From the NCBI RefSeq assembly GCF_026965535.1, contig NZ_CP114039.1, positions 3,596,001 to 3,660,000 of the forward strand: a stretch of 64,000 bases of DNA. The letters are read 5' to 3'. The notes below the pieces were generated by a model. That model ran no database searches and was not told the DNA's origin. It worked only from the letters and a program-made list of their open reading frames with translations. This document shows, in pieces, positions 1 through 8,827 of this stretch; position 1 is the first letter of the stretch, and every line of letters starts with the position of its first letter. The translations under genes and the position numbers were made by a program. This stretch comes from Corallococcus sp. NCRR (GTDB taxonomy: Bacteria; Myxococcota; Myxococcia; Myxococcales; Myxococcaceae).

Positions 1-348
1 GTGGAGGCCGGGCCGGAGCTGGGCGGGGTGCGCTACCACAACACGAGCGCCGTGGGCGCGAAGGTGACGTACACGCTGTATCCGCGCACGGTGGGCACGT
101 TCGCGGTGCGGGTGCGCACCAAGCGCAACAACGGGCGGGGGCAGTACCGGCTGGACGTGAACGGGGTGGCGGTGGGCGGGACGCGGGACGAGTACTCCGC
201 CACCACGCAGTATGTGGAGGTGGAGCTGGGGACGGTGACGTTCACGGACCTGGAGCCTCAGGCGTTCACGTTCACGACGGTGGGCAAGAACGCGGCGAGC
301 ACGGGCTACAACGTGGCGTTGGACGTCATCCGTCTGGTGCGGCAGTAG
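1..348 (+). CDS. C-terminal end of a secreted protein with a carbohydrate-binding (golvesin C-terminal-like) beta-sandwich module, cut by the window edge
   Basis: Only the last 115 codons are in the window, so the true start lies upstream. The visible part reads as one beta-sandwich module: alternating hydrophobic strands, a Y-T-L-Y-P strand, a V-R-V-R strand, Y-V-E-V-E-L-G-T-V-T-F, and the closing V-I-R-L-V-R-Q. The D-x-I-x-L-V ending and the Y-V-E-V-x-L-G-x-V-T-F strand are typical of the golvesin C-terminal-like/CBM-like modules that end many secreted bacterial glycosidases, peptidases and adhesins. Function of the whole protein cannot be told from here. It is followed 53 bases later by tex on the same strand. 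Confidence 0.6.
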   Translation: MEAGPELGGVRYHNTSAVGAKVTYTLYPRTVGTFAVRVRTKRNNGRGQYRLDVNGVAVGGTRDEYSATTQYVEVELGTVTFTDLEPQAFTFTTVGKNAASTGYNVALDVIRLVRQ

Positions 349-401
349 GCGAGCGGCGCGTCTCTGGGAGGCGCGGGCGGACCGGGGTATAGACGGGCGC
401 C

Positions 402-2705
402 ATGCACGTCTATGCCGCCGCGTTGGCCCAGGAGCTGGGCATCAAGCCGGAGCAGGTGGACCGGACCCTCGCACTGCACGAAGAGGGAGGCACGGTCCCC
501 TTCATCGCGCGCTACCGCAAGGAGGCCACGGGGGGGCTGGATGAAGTCCAAATCCAGTCCATCCTGGACAAGGCCACGGAGCGCGCGGAGCTGGACGGGC
601 GGCGCGACACCATCCTGCGCGGCATCGAGGAGCAGGGGAAGCTGACGCCGGAGCTGAAGAAGGCGCTCCAGGCGGCGCGCACGCGCGCGGAGCTGGAGGA
701 CCTGTACCTGCCCTACAAGCCCAAGCGCCGCACGCGCGCGGCCATCGCCCGGGAGAAGGGGCTGGAGCCGCTGGCGGACCTGGTGTGGAAGCAGGAGGGC
801 CAGCGCGGGGAGAACCTGGACGCGCGCGTGAAGCCCTACGTGAACGCGGACAAGGGCGTGGCGGACGTGGCGCAGGCGCTGGCGGGCGCGCGGGACATCT
901 GCGCGGAGCGGGTGGCGGAGGACGCGAAGCTGCGCCGCGAGGCCCGCGACCTCTGCACGCGGCGGGGCACGCTGCGCTCGGACGTGGTGCCCGCGAAGAA
1001 GGGCGAGACGACCAAGTTCGAGAACTACTACGGCCACGAGGAGCCGCTGTCCCAGGCCCCGTCCCACCGCGTGCTGGCGCTGTTGCGCGGGGAGGAGGAG
1101 GGCGTGCTGAAGGTGAAGCTGGGCCTGCCGGACGACGAGGTGAAGGGGCTCTTCAGCGCGCGCGTGGTGACGCGGCCGCAGTCGCTGTTCGCGGGCGAGC
1201 TGCGCGCGGCGGTGGAGGACGGCTGGGACCGGCTGATGGGGCCGTCGCTGGAGTCGGAGCTGCGCGCGGAGCTGAAGGAGCGCGCGGACAAGGGCGCCAT
1301 CGGGGTGTTCGGGGAGAACCTGCGGCATCTGCTGCTGGCGGCGCCGGCCGGGGCTCGGGCGGTGCTGGCGTTGGACCCGGGGCTGCGCACGGGCATCAAG
1401 CTGGTGATGCTGGACGCGACGGGGACGGTGGCGGAGACGACGACGCTCTATTCGGAGCGGAGCGCGGACGAGCGGGCGCGCGCGGCGAAGCTGCTGGAGG
1501 CGGTGGTGCGCAAGCACAAGCCGGAGCTCATCGCCGTGGGCAACGGCACGGGCAGCCGCGAGGCGGAGGTCTTCACGCGGGACACGCTGAAGGCGATGGG
1601 CGTGCAGGTCCCGGTGGTGTCGGTGAGCGAGCAGGGCGCATCCATCTACTCCGCGTCGGAGGTGGCGCGAGAGGAGTTCCCGGAGCTGGACGTGTCGCTG
1701 CGCGGGGCGGTGTCGATTGGGCGGCGCTTGCAGGATCCGCTGGCGGAGCTGGTGAAGATCGACCCGAAGAGCATCGGGGTGGGGCAGTACCAGCACGACG
1801 TGGACCAGGGGCTCTTGAAGAAGAAGCTGGGTGAGGTGGTGGACTCGTGCGTGAACGCGGTGGGCGTGGACGTGAACACGGCGTCACCGCAGCTGTTGGA
1901 GCACGTGTCGGGTGTGGGGCCGTCGCTGGCGAAGAAGCTGGTGGCGCACCGGGCGGCGAAGGGGCGCTTCACGACGCGGCGGGAGCTGCTCAAGGTGAGC
2001 GGCCTGGGGCCGAAGACGTTCGAGCAGGCGGCGGGCTTCCTGCGGGTGCGCGGGCCGGAGCCGCTGGATTCAAGCGCGGTGCACCCGGAGCGCTACACGG
2101 TCGTGGAGCGGATGGCGAAGGACCTGGGCGTGGACGTGGCGTCGCTGGTGGGGAACGCGGCGCTGGTGCGACAGATTGAAGCGAAGCGCTACCTGGGGCC
2201 GGAGCTGGGAGAGCTGACGCTCAAGGACATCCTGGCGGAGCTGGAGAAGCCGAGCCGGGACCCGCGAGGAGACTTCACGGCGCACGCGACGCGGGACGAC
2301 CTGCGCACGCTGGAGGACGTGAAGGAGGGGATGGTGTTGCAGGGCGTGGTGACGAACGTGACGGCGTTTGGAGCGTTCGTGGACGTGGGCGTGCATCAGG
2401 ACGGCCTGGTGCACGTGTCGCAGCTTGCGGCGCGCTTCATCAAGGACCCATCGGAGGTGGCCAAGGTGGGCGACCGGCTGACGGTGAAGGTCTTGACCGT
2501 GGACCTGGCGCGCAAGCGTCTGGCGTTGTCGGTGCGTGCGGTGCTGGAGGGTGGGGCGGCGCAGCCGTCCGGGAGGCCGGCGCAGTCGAAGCCCGCGAGC
2601 GCACCGGCACAGCAGCAGCGGCCCGCGCAGAAGCCCGCGACGCAGGCTCCGCCGCAGAAGAAGCCGGAGCCGTTCAACAACCCGTTCTCGAAGTTGAAGC
2701 GCTGA
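402..2705 (+). CDS. tex: Tex family RNA-binding transcription accessory protein
   Basis: This 767-residue protein matches the Tex/Spt6-like family in length (usual 720-780) and domain order. It has an N-terminal Tex helical domain with the F-I-A-R-Y-R-K-E segment, a YqgF/RNase H-like domain around residues 325-455 starting at the V-L-A-L-D-P-G-L-R-T-G motif, tandem helix-hairpin-helix motifs around 500-560 (V-S-G-V-G-P-S-L-A and V-S-G-L-G-P-K-T), and an S1 RNA-binding domain at about 642-712 (G-A-F-V-D-V-G). The family binds nucleic acid and RNA polymerase and affects transcription and stress tolerance. The last 50 residues are a Q/P/A-rich tail, probably disordered. The ATG at 402 fits the start of the Tex N-domain. 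The next gene begins 5 bases after the stop, so the two are probably co-transcribed. Confidence 0.95.
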   Translation: MHVYAAALAQELGIKPEQVDRTLALHEEGGTVPFIARYRKEATGGLDEVQIQSILDKATERAELDGRRDTILRGIEEQGKLTPELKKALQAARTRAELEDLYLPYKPKRRTRAAIAREKGLEPLADLVWKQEGQRGENLDARVKPYVNADKGVADVAQALAGARDICAERVAEDAKLRREARDLCTRRGTLRSDVVPAKKGETTKFENYYGHEEPLSQAPSHRVLALLRGEEEGVLKVKLGLPDDEVKGLFSARVVTRPQSLFAGELRAAVEDGWDRLMGPSLESELRAELKERADKGAIGVFGENLRHLLLAAPAGARAVLALDPGLRTGIKLVMLDATGTVAETTTLYSERSADERARAAKLLEAVVRKHKPELIAVGNGTGSREAEVFTRDTLKAMGVQVPVVSVSEQGASIYSASEVAREEFPELDVSLRGAVSIGRRLQDPLAELVKIDPKSIGVGQYQHDVDQGLLKKKLGEVVDSCVNAVGVDVNTASPQLLEHVSGVGPSLAKKLVAHRAAKGRFTTRRELLKVSGLGPKTFEQAAGFLRVRGPEPLDSSAVHPERYTVVERMAKDLGVDVASLVGNAALVRQIEAKRYLGPELGELTLKDILAELEKPSRDPRGDFTAHATRDDLRTLEDVKEGMVLQGVVTNVTAFGAFVDVGVHQDGLVHVSQLAARFIKDPSEVAKVGDRLTVKVLTVDLARKRLALSVRAVLEGGAAQPSGRPAQSKPASAPAQQQRPAQKPATQAPPQKKPEPFNNPFSKLKR

Positions 2706-2710
2706 CGCAC

Positions 2711-3163
2711 ATGGCCCACTTTCAAGACCTGACCCCCTGCGGCTATTTGCGCGAGTGGGAGCAGTCGTCGCTCGCGGTGGGCTGGCTCGAAAGGGGACAC
2801 GCATATCCCCAGGGCACCGTGGACGAGAAGTTCTTCGAGGCGCTGCTCCGCCTGTGTGGGAAGCCCTGGCAGCCTCCGGTGGTGTCCGCAGGCATCCACG
2901 TGTGCTCGCTTTGCCAGTTCGGGGGACGGATCGCGGGCACGTCTTATTTTGGTGCGGGGGGCGCCGCCGGCACAGCGAACGTCTTTATCCCCGGAGAGAC
3001 GAAGGTCTTCATCGCTCCGACGATGATCGTCCACTACATCGACGCGCACGGGTACGTGCCGCCAGGAGAGTTTCAGGACGCAGTCCTCAAATGCCCTGAG
3101 ATGCGCTCCATGCCTTACTTCAAGGCCCTCAAGGCCCTCGGATTTCCAATCACCGGGTACTGA
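2711..3163 (+). CDS. Small uncharacterised protein, DUF7919-like
   Basis: A 150-residue soluble protein starting 5 bases after tex. The layout (H/F-x-D-L-T-P near the N-terminus, V-G-W-L-E-R-G-H-x-Y-P-x-G, a C-x-x-C pair at H-V-C-S-L-C, a central V-F-I-P strand and I-V-H-Y-I-x-x-H-G-Y-x-P-P-x-E-F) resembles the small family I know as DUF7919. That assignment is from memory of the motif order. The C-x-x-C and nearby histidines could bind a metal, but nothing proves it. No signal peptide or membrane segment. The gene is less GC-biased than tex, which hints at a different history. It converges with the next gene, the two stops being 5 bases apart. Function unknown. Confidence 0.75.
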   Translation: MAHFQDLTPCGYLREWEQSSLAVGWLERGHAYPQGTVDEKFFEALLRLCGKPWQPPVVSAGIHVCSLCQFGGRIAGTSYFGAGGAAGTANVFIPGETKVFIAPTMIVHYIDAHGYVPPGEFQDAVLKCPEMRSMPYFKALKALGFPITGY

Positions 3164-3168
3164 ACTGC

Positions 3169-4278
3169 TCAATCCAGCGGGAACAGCCGCGCTTCCTTCG
3201 CCAGCACTTCATTGCGCGCCAGCAATCCCGTGAACCGCTTCGTCCCGTTCCGCGCGTCGAATCGTGCCGCGATATCGCGCGCCTGCGACTCCAGCCAATC
3301 CTTCAGGGCTCGCGTCCCGTAGCCCCCGTCCACCGCGTGCAGCGGGAACGCTCGCGGCAGGCGCAGGCTCACTTCGTCGCGGCCGTCCGCCACCACCTGG
3401 CCCACCAGGAATGACGCCGCCGTGTAGAAGCTGAACCGGTCCCGGTAGCTGGAGTGCTCCAGCGCCCAGCCCAGGTGTTTCTCCAGCAGCGTGAGCCCTC
3501 GCGACAGGTTGCCGGTCAGCGCCAGGAACTCCAGGTGCTCTCCCACCGTGGCGAGGAACTCGCGGTTCTTCGCCACCATCGCGTAGCCGCGCACATGGCA
3601 GTCCCGCGCTTCCTTCATCCGCTCCAGCTTGAAGAACGGATACAGCAGCGTGCCCAACGTCAGGTGTGGAATCTCCGCGCAGGACTGCCTTCCATCCAGG
3701 ATGGGCTTCGCCTTCTGGATGGCCTGCTCCCACTCGCCCTTGTCCACGTGGTGGTCCAGCTCGTCGTCCAATTCGCAGACGCGGCAGTCCGTCAGGTGGT
3801 CCCTGGGCGCGACGAGCCACGCCTCCCACAGGCGCTCCGCGTCCTCCGTGTCGCCCATGTCGCGCGCCATCTGGTAGCGCAGCTTCAGCGCCGCCCGCTT
3901 GCCCGCGTCCAGCTTCGCGAAGCTCTGGTCCACGTCATCCAGCGCGTCTGAAATCTGCTTGCGGCTGATGTGCGGGAACTCGTCCAGCCGGCCCACCACC
4001 CACTTCTGCTTCCAGAGCATGTCCTCCGGGTCGAACCGCTGCGGGTCCTTCTTCTGCTGCCCCCGGCACCACGCGAACGCCACCAGCGCCTTGTCCGGAT
4101 GGCCCCCGAATGTCGCCGCGTCGATGAGCGCGTCCCGCAGCTCGTACCCCAGCGGCACGTCGCCGTGCGCGTCCGTCAGCCGCACCGCCTCCTCCAGCGC
4201 GCGCACCTTCGCGTCGCCTTCCGGCAGCTCCTCCGCCTGCCCTCGCAGGGCCTCCACCTGCTGGCGCCAGTCCGCCAT
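3169..4278 (-). CDS. TPR-type helical repeat protein coupled to an HSP90-like chaperone
   Basis: A 369-residue, all-helical soluble protein with TPR-like helix pairs (for example A-W-C-R-G-Q-Q, E-D-A-E-R-L-W-E-A-W-L, E-W-E-Q-A-I-Q-K-A, M-K-E-A-R-D-C-H-V-R-G-Y-A), including a C-x-x-C at D-C-R-V-C. Its ATG overlaps the stop of the upstream HSP90-like gene (TGATG, one shared base), so the two are translated as a unit. In other bacteria I recall short HSP90-family genes followed by TPR genes. The inference is that this protein is a partner or co-chaperone of the upstream HSP90. No signal peptide. No enzyme motif was seen. Confidence 0.8.
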   Translation of the reverse strand: MADWRQQVEALRGQAEELPEGDAKVRALEEAVRLTDAHGDVPLGYELRDALIDAATFGGHPDKALVAFAWCRGQQKKDPQRFDPEDMLWKQKWVVGRLDEFPHISRKQISDALDDVDQSFAKLDAGKRAALKLRYQMARDMGDTEDAERLWEAWLVAPRDHLTDCRVCELDDELDHHVDKGEWEQAIQKAKPILDGRQSCAEIPHLTLGTLLYPFFKLERMKEARDCHVRGYAMVAKNREFLATVGEHLEFLALTGNLSRGLTLLEKHLGWALEHSSYRDRFSFYTAASFLVGQVVADGRDEVSLRLPRAFPLHAVDGGYGTRALKDWLESQARDIAARFDARNGTKRFTGLLARNEVLAKEARLFPLD

Positions 4279-6161
4279 CAGTGCATCCCCCGCGAGCCCG
4301 GGCCCGACGACCCACCTCCGCCGCCGCCACTGTCATCCAGCCGCGCCGAGATGAGCCCCAGCAGTCCGTGGTTCAAGAGCGCCATCTCCTGCGCGTTGAG
4401 CGGGTGCTGACCCAGCAGCAATGCCTGCACGTAGAGCATCTCCACCGACAGCTTCAGCAACTCCCGCCCCTCCACCGCCGCCAGCCGGCGCACCACGGGG
4501 TTGTGCAGGTTGAGGCAGAGCAGCGCGCGGTCCTGTCCGCCCGTGCCCGCCATCACCCCGTCCAGCACGCCCGCGTACAAATCATCCGACTCCTCCCGCG
4601 CCCGCTCCGCGTCCCGCTTGAACGCGCCTTCCGCGTCCGAGCTGTAGAGCGTGGGCACCTCCGCCGGGAAGAACTTCTTCACCTCCACGCCGCAGCGGAA
4701 CGGCGCCAGCACCCGCTCGGCCAGGCGCAGCAGCGGGTAGACGGCCTCGCGTTCGTCCAGCGTCAGCTCCTCGAAGCTCTGCGGCAGGTCCGCGGACGAG
4801 AACGGCGCCACCTGCGCCTCCGGCACCACGTGCGGCAGCTTCTCCAAGAGCGCCGTGTCGTGCGTGTACGCCGCGTTCAAGACGCACAGCCCCTGCGCCG
4901 CCGCCACCCGCGCCACCTGCCGGAACCCGTCCAACGTCGGCGTGTAGCGCACCACCGGCCAGGACCGCCGGTAGTCCGCCAGCGTCATCACCCCGAGCGA
5001 TGTTTCAAAAGGCAGCCAGTGGATGACGAGCCGGTAGAAGTCGTCGTCATCCAGCGCCAATCCCTTCACCGACAGCCCGTGCAACGCAATCAACCGCTGC
5101 AACGCCCGGGGGTCGTCGTTCGCCAGGTCCATCAGGTACTTGCGCAGGGATTGCCCCAGGGCCTCGCGCGCCTTCGCCAGCACCGTGTCCTCGTAGAAGG
5201 ACTCGCGGCTCGCGGTGGGGCGCAGGCCGTTCGCGTTCACCACGCACTTCACGAAGAACGCCCACTCCGGCAGCAGGTTCTCCGCGCTCTCCGACAGCAG
5301 CATCTGCTTCAGGTACACGCGGTGCTTCTGCTTCGCGTTGAAGTGCGGCGACGCCGGCAACACATACGCCACGCCGTCCACGTCCCCCGCCTCCGAGCGC
5401 AGCGGAATCACATCCAGGAAGTCCGTGCCGAACACCTCTCGCCCGTACGCGAGCAGCGCCTGCCGCCGGTCTCCCGGCGTCTCGTAGACGCGGCGCCAGG
5501 GCGGCCCGTCCGGGTTGAGCGTCTCTGTCCGTCCATCCACCGTGAGCCGCACGGGGAAGGGCAAGAGGCCTCCGTAGTGCTTCGCCAGCTGGCGCACCCG
5601 CTCCGGCGTGAACCACTCCACCATGTCCGGGCGGGCCACCAGGTAGACGTGCGTGCCGGGGGCGTCCAGCGGGTGCTCGGAGACGCGCACGTCGTACGTG
5701 CCGTCGTGCCGGCCCCGCCACTCCAGCGTCCGCCCGTCCCCCTTCGCCGAGCGCGTCACCACCAGCAGCTCGTCGCACACCATGAAGCACGACAGCAGGC
5801 CGATGCCGAACTGTCCGATGAAGTCGTTGCGGCGGGCCTCCAGCTGCTCGCGCTTAGAGGACTCTCCGATGGTGGCCAGGAAGCGGTGGATCTCCTCCTC
5901 CGTCAGCCCCACGCCTTCATCCATGAAGAGCAGGGTGGGCGGCCCGCCGTCCTGCTTCTCCCGCAGCTCCAGCCCCACGGCGCCGGTGACCTGGGGCTCC
6001 AGTTGCTGGCGGGCGCGGATGGCGTCCGTGGCGTTCTGGAGCAGCTCCCGCACGTAGACCCCGGGCGAGCTGTACAGGTGGTGGGACAGGAGGTCGATGA
6101 CCCCACGGAGGCTGACTTGGAATCGATGGTCCACGCGGCCGTCGAGCGTAGCGCGCTGCAT
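4278..6161 (-). CDS. HSP90 family chaperone (short HtpG-like ATPase)
   Basis: A 627-residue GHKL ATPase/HSP90 protein. The Bergerat ATP fold is at the N-terminus: E-L-L-Q-N-A-T-D-A (helix with the metal-binding Asn), D-E-G-V-G-L-T (ATP-binding Asp), then I-G-E-S-S-K and I-G-Q-F-G-I-G-L-L-S (lid/glycine loop). A middle domain and dimerisation domain follow. The C-terminus ends in a glycine/serine-rich tail (S-G-G-G-G-G-G-S-S) not usual for HtpG. The frame stays open far upstream to 7268 but that part is the antisense of the next gene. I place the start at the ATG at 6161, just before the conserved V-D-H-R-F-Q-V-S. Length is close to HtpG (about 630-650), but divergence suggests an accessory paralogue. 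It overlaps the TPR gene by one base. Confidence 0.9.
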   Translation of the reverse strand: MQRATLDGRVDHRFQVSLRGVIDLLSHHLYSSPGVYVRELLQNATDAIRARQQLEPQVTGAVGLELREKQDGGPPTLLFMDEGVGLTEEEIHRFLATIGESSKREQLEARRNDFIGQFGIGLLSCFMVCDELLVVTRSAKGDGRTLEWRGRHDGTYDVRVSEHPLDAPGTHVYLVARPDMVEWFTPERVRQLAKHYGGLLPFPVRLTVDGRTETLNPDGPPWRRVYETPGDRRQALLAYGREVFGTDFLDVIPLRSEAGDVDGVAYVLPASPHFNAKQKHRVYLKQMLLSESAENLLPEWAFFVKCVVNANGLRPTASRESFYEDTVLAKAREALGQSLRKYLMDLANDDPRALQRLIALHGLSVKGLALDDDDFYRLVIHWLPFETSLGVMTLADYRRSWPVVRYTPTLDGFRQVARVAAAQGLCVLNAAYTHDTALLEKLPHVVPEAQVAPFSSADLPQSFEELTLDEREAVYPLLRLAERVLAPFRCGVEVKKFFPAEVPTLYSSDAEGAFKRDAERAREESDDLYAGVLDGVMAGTGGQDRALLCLNLHNPVVRRLAAVEGRELLKLSVEMLYVQALLLGQHPLNAQEMALLNHGLLGLISARLDDSGGGGGGSSGPGSRGMH

Positions 6162-6344
6162 CCTCCCCGGGGCCACAATCCCCCGCCGTGGGTGGATGAA
6201 GGCATGTGTCCTTCCCAAGGCAACCGGACGCGCCAGCCCCCTTCCGCCTCCCTGGCGGGGTGGTATGTCGCGCCCCGGCCGTGCGGCGCCCCCGGGCGGC
6301 ACGGCGACATGTCGTCTCTTTCCTTCCTCCTGGAGCGGACAACG

Positions 6345-7205
6345 ATGGGCAACAAGCTGAAGGCAGTGGTGGTGAGCGCGGTGCTGGGCGTCGCGGGCGC
6401 GGCCTTCGCGCAGGGCACGCCGACGACCCCGGCGGCGCCCAAGGCCGACGCCAAGGCGCAGGTCAAGGCCGCGGCGGGCAAGGCGGCGGCCACGGCGGGC
6501 AAGACGGAGGTGACGTGGTGGGGCCACGCCGCCTTCGTGCTGAAGACGCCGGGCGGCGCGACCATCGCCATCGACCCGTGGTTCACCAACCCCAAGGCGC
6601 CGCAGGGCGCCACCTGGCCGGAGGCGGTGGACGCCATCCTCGTGTCCCACGGCCACTTCGACCATGTGGGTGAGACGAAGGCCCTGGCCCAGAAGACGAG
6701 CGCCAAGGTGTACGGCTCCTTCGAGTTGGTGAACCTCCTGGGGCTGCCGGAGGCGCAGGCCGTGGGCGCCAACGCGGGCGGGACGTTCACCGTGAAGGAC
6801 GCCACCATCCACCTGGTGGAGGCGGTCCACTCCAGCAGCTACCAGGCGGACCCGAAGGCCGCGTCGCAGTACGCGGGCGCGCCCCTGGGCTTCGTCATCG
6901 AAATCGCCAACGGCCCCACGCTGTACCACGCGGGTGACACCGGGGCCTTCCAGTCCATGGCCCTCATCACGGAGCAGTTCAAGCCCACCGTGGCCCTGCT
7001 CCCCATTGGCGGCCACTTCACCATGGACCCCGCGCAGGCCGCCGTCGCCGCGAAGCTGCTGAAGGTGAAGACCGTGGTGCCCATGCACTACGGCACCTTC
7101 CCCGCCCTGGCCGGCACCCCGGACGCGCTCACCACCGAGCTGAAGAAGACCCGGGCCTCCACCAAGGTGCTCACCCTGGAGCCGGGCAAGGCCACCGCGC
7201 TGTAG
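6345..7205 (+). CDS. Secreted metallo-beta-lactamase-fold hydrolase (UPF0173 type)
   Basis: The protein is 286 residues with a signal peptide (M-G-N-K-L-K then a hydrophobic stretch ending A-F-A-Q, cleavage near residue 20) and an A/K-rich linker. It then follows the UPF0173/UlaG-like metal-dependent hydrolase plan: W-W-G-H-A-A at the domain start, D-P-W, the metal motif H-G-H-F-D-H, then Y-H-A-G-D-T-G, and a late M-H-Y-G-T-F. These supply the usual His/Asp ligands of a two-metal site. UPF0173 members are usually cytoplasmic and about 230 residues, so export is unusual. Start chosen at 6345 because GGAG lies 9 bases upstream and the signal peptide begins there. An in-frame ATG exists at 6309. 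The gene ends 19 bases before a strong terminator. Substrate unknown. Confidence 0.88.
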   Translation: MGNKLKAVVVSAVLGVAGAAFAQGTPTTPAAPKADAKAQVKAAAGKAAATAGKTEVTWWGHAAFVLKTPGGATIAIDPWFTNPKAPQGATWPEAVDAILVSHGHFDHVGETKALAQKTSAKVYGSFELVNLLGLPEAQAVGANAGGTFTVKDATIHLVEAVHSSSYQADPKAASQYAGAPLGFVIEIANGPTLYHAGDTGAFQSMALITEQFKPTVALLPIGGHFTMDPAQAAVAAKLLKVKTVVPMHYGTFPALAGTPDALTTELKKTRASTKVLTLEPGKATAL

Positions 7206-7223
7206 GCCTTCCGGGTTCACTTC

Positions 7224-7264
7224 GAGCGCCCGTCCGCCCTGGGTGGACGGGCGCTCTGTTTTTT
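7224..7264 (+). terminator. Rho-independent terminator after the metallo-hydrolase gene
   Basis: A perfect 12-bp GC-rich inverted repeat (arms 7224-7235 and 7245-7256, 9-base loop) is followed by TGTTTTTT. This is a classical intrinsic terminator on the plus strand, 19 bases after the stop at 7205. It is the only one in the window with a real U-tract. Confidence 0.92.
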
Positions 7265-7402
7265 CCACCAGGCATCAGCATCCGTTGCCGGACGCCTGCG
7301 TGCGCCCGGGGTCGAGTGGCATCCCGGAGGCGGCTGGGTTATTCCCCGCCTCAGCGCGCCCGAGGGGGAAGCTCCGGCCGCGCGCTTTCGAGGGGTGTAC
7401 CG

Positions 7403-8800
7403 GTGTCGGTGCTGGTTTTTGGAAGGGGGACCTGGCTGGCCGCGCTCCTGACGGACGTGGTCGCCGCGCATGCGCGCTCCCCTTCGCCCGTCCCTGCCCC
7501 TCCGCTTCCGGACGCCGCCTCCTCCGGCCGGGCCCGGGGCCGCGCCTTCTTGCGCCGCACGCTGCGCGCGTCCGGGCTCGTCTACGGCACGCCCGTGCCG
7601 CTGCCGTCGCCAGTGGACGGCGGTGAGCCCTTCGACGTGCCCGCTCGCGCGGTGGAGGACGAGCTGTTCCATGCCGTGGTGCGCACGCTGGCGCGCATGG
7701 CGCTGGACCTGGCGCGGGTGATGGACGCGCCGGAGGGCCCCCGGGTGGAGCAGTTGCTGGTGCTCTTCGCGGTGCTGGCGGGCGAGCTGGACCTGGCCAT
7801 GGCGCTGGACGCGCGGCTTCAGGCGGGGCTGCCGGTGCCCCGGCGGATGGTGGGCCGGGTGGAGGATGCGCTCGACAAGCGGGCTCCGTCGCTGGCCGGG
7901 GATCCGGTGTACGGGCTGGTGCTGCACAACGGCGCGCAGTACGCGGACGCGCAGCTGTTCTGCCGGCAGGCCATTGATTTGTTCTCGAGCGGGCGGCTGT
8001 CTCGCGCGACGGCCGAGCGGCGGCGGGACTTCGCGGCGCGGCAGAAGGCGCTGCTCGTGGACGTGCTCACGGCGCTCGCGTGCGTGGACCGAGAACCCAG
8101 CGCGCCCGCGCGCCGCGCCATCCTCCGGCAGGTGGAGGGGCTGAAGCTGCCGCACGCGCTGGAGGGCGAGGTGAAGGCCGCGGTGCGCCAGTCCTTCGAG
8201 CGCAAGCGCGACGTGCGGGACGTGGTGCGCCGCGTGCGCAGCGTGGACATGCGCCACCTGCTGCTGGAGCAGGCGCTGCTGGCGGCGCTGGTGGACGGCC
8301 GGCGGACGCGGCGGGAGCGGGCCTTCATCGACACGCTGGCGGGCGCGCTGCACGTGCCCCACGCGGAGCTGCGCCGTCTGGAATTGGAGATGGCGGAGTT
8401 CTACGCGCGGCACCGCTCGCTGGTGGATGTCTTCACCGTGTCGGACGCGGCGGGCGCCATGGGCGAGGAGCTCATGGGCGGCATGCAGGAGACGCTGGAG
8501 AAGAACTTCCACCGGCTCATGCAGGAGGCGCGCGAGACGGGCGACCTGGCGGTGCTGCTCACCAAGGCGGCGCGGCGCCAGAAGCTCACCGCCGACGAGC
8601 GCCAGCGCATGCGCGCGCAGCTCATCGACGTGGCGAAGGCCATCCCCGCGCTGGCCATCTTCGCCGCGCCGGGCGGCATCCTGCTGCTGGCGGCGCTGGC
8701 GAAGGTGCTGCCCTTCAGCCTGCTGCCCAGCGCCTTCCAGGACGGCCCCGCGGTGGACGCCTCCGACGACGAGGACACCCTGGAGCGCGAGGCCGTCTGA
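7403..8800 (+). CDS. TerB-like plus LETM1-like domain protein
   Basis: A 465-residue protein of helical character. Around residues 280-336 there is a TerB-like segment (L-L-L-E-Q-A-L-L-A-A-L-V-D-G, R-R-E-R-A-F-I-D-T-L-A). Near the C-terminus (about 411-446) is a hydrophobic segment with A-A-P-G-G-I-L-L-L and L-P-F-S-L-L-P-S-A-F, the conserved core of the LETM1 domain of mitochondrial inner-membrane proteins, followed by an acidic D-D-E-D tail. This gives one probable membrane-embedded hairpin. Bacterial LETM1-related proteins are known in Bacteroidetes, with unclear function. Ion transport is only a guess from the eukaryotic family. GTG at 7403 is chosen because AGGGG lies 7 bases upstream. 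The frame stays open to a GTG at 7316. It converges with the next gene. Confidence 0.75.
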   Translation: MSVLVFGRGTWLAALLTDVVAAHARSPSPVPAPPLPDAASSGRARGRAFLRRTLRASGLVYGTPVPLPSPVDGGEPFDVPARAVEDELFHAVVRTLARMALDLARVMDAPEGPRVEQLLVLFAVLAGELDLAMALDARLQAGLPVPRRMVGRVEDALDKRAPSLAGDPVYGLVLHNGAQYADAQLFCRQAIDLFSSGRLSRATAERRRDFAARQKALLVDVLTALACVDREPSAPARRAILRQVEGLKLPHALEGEVKAAVRQSFERKRDVRDVVRRVRSVDMRHLLLEQALLAALVDGRRTRRERAFIDTLAGALHVPHAELRRLELEMAEFYARHRSLVDVFTVSDAAGAMGEELMGGMQETLEKNFHRLMQEARETGDLAVLLTKAARRQKLTADERQRMRAQLIDVAKAIPALAIFAAPGGILLLAALAKVLPFSLLPSAFQDGPAVDASDDEDTLEREAV

Positions 8801-8827
8801 CGCCCCCGTGGGACGCGCGGCGCGGGA

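Noticed and set aside
306-1796. 496-codon open frame on the minus strand inside tex
   Set aside because: It is rich in Arg, His and Leu with no domain, lies antisense to a strongly supported Tex gene and comes from high-GC third positions.
4281-6344. Long N-terminal extension of the metallo-hydrolase frame
   Set aside because: This part is antisense to the HSP90-like gene. A signal peptide and ribosome site support the start at 6345.
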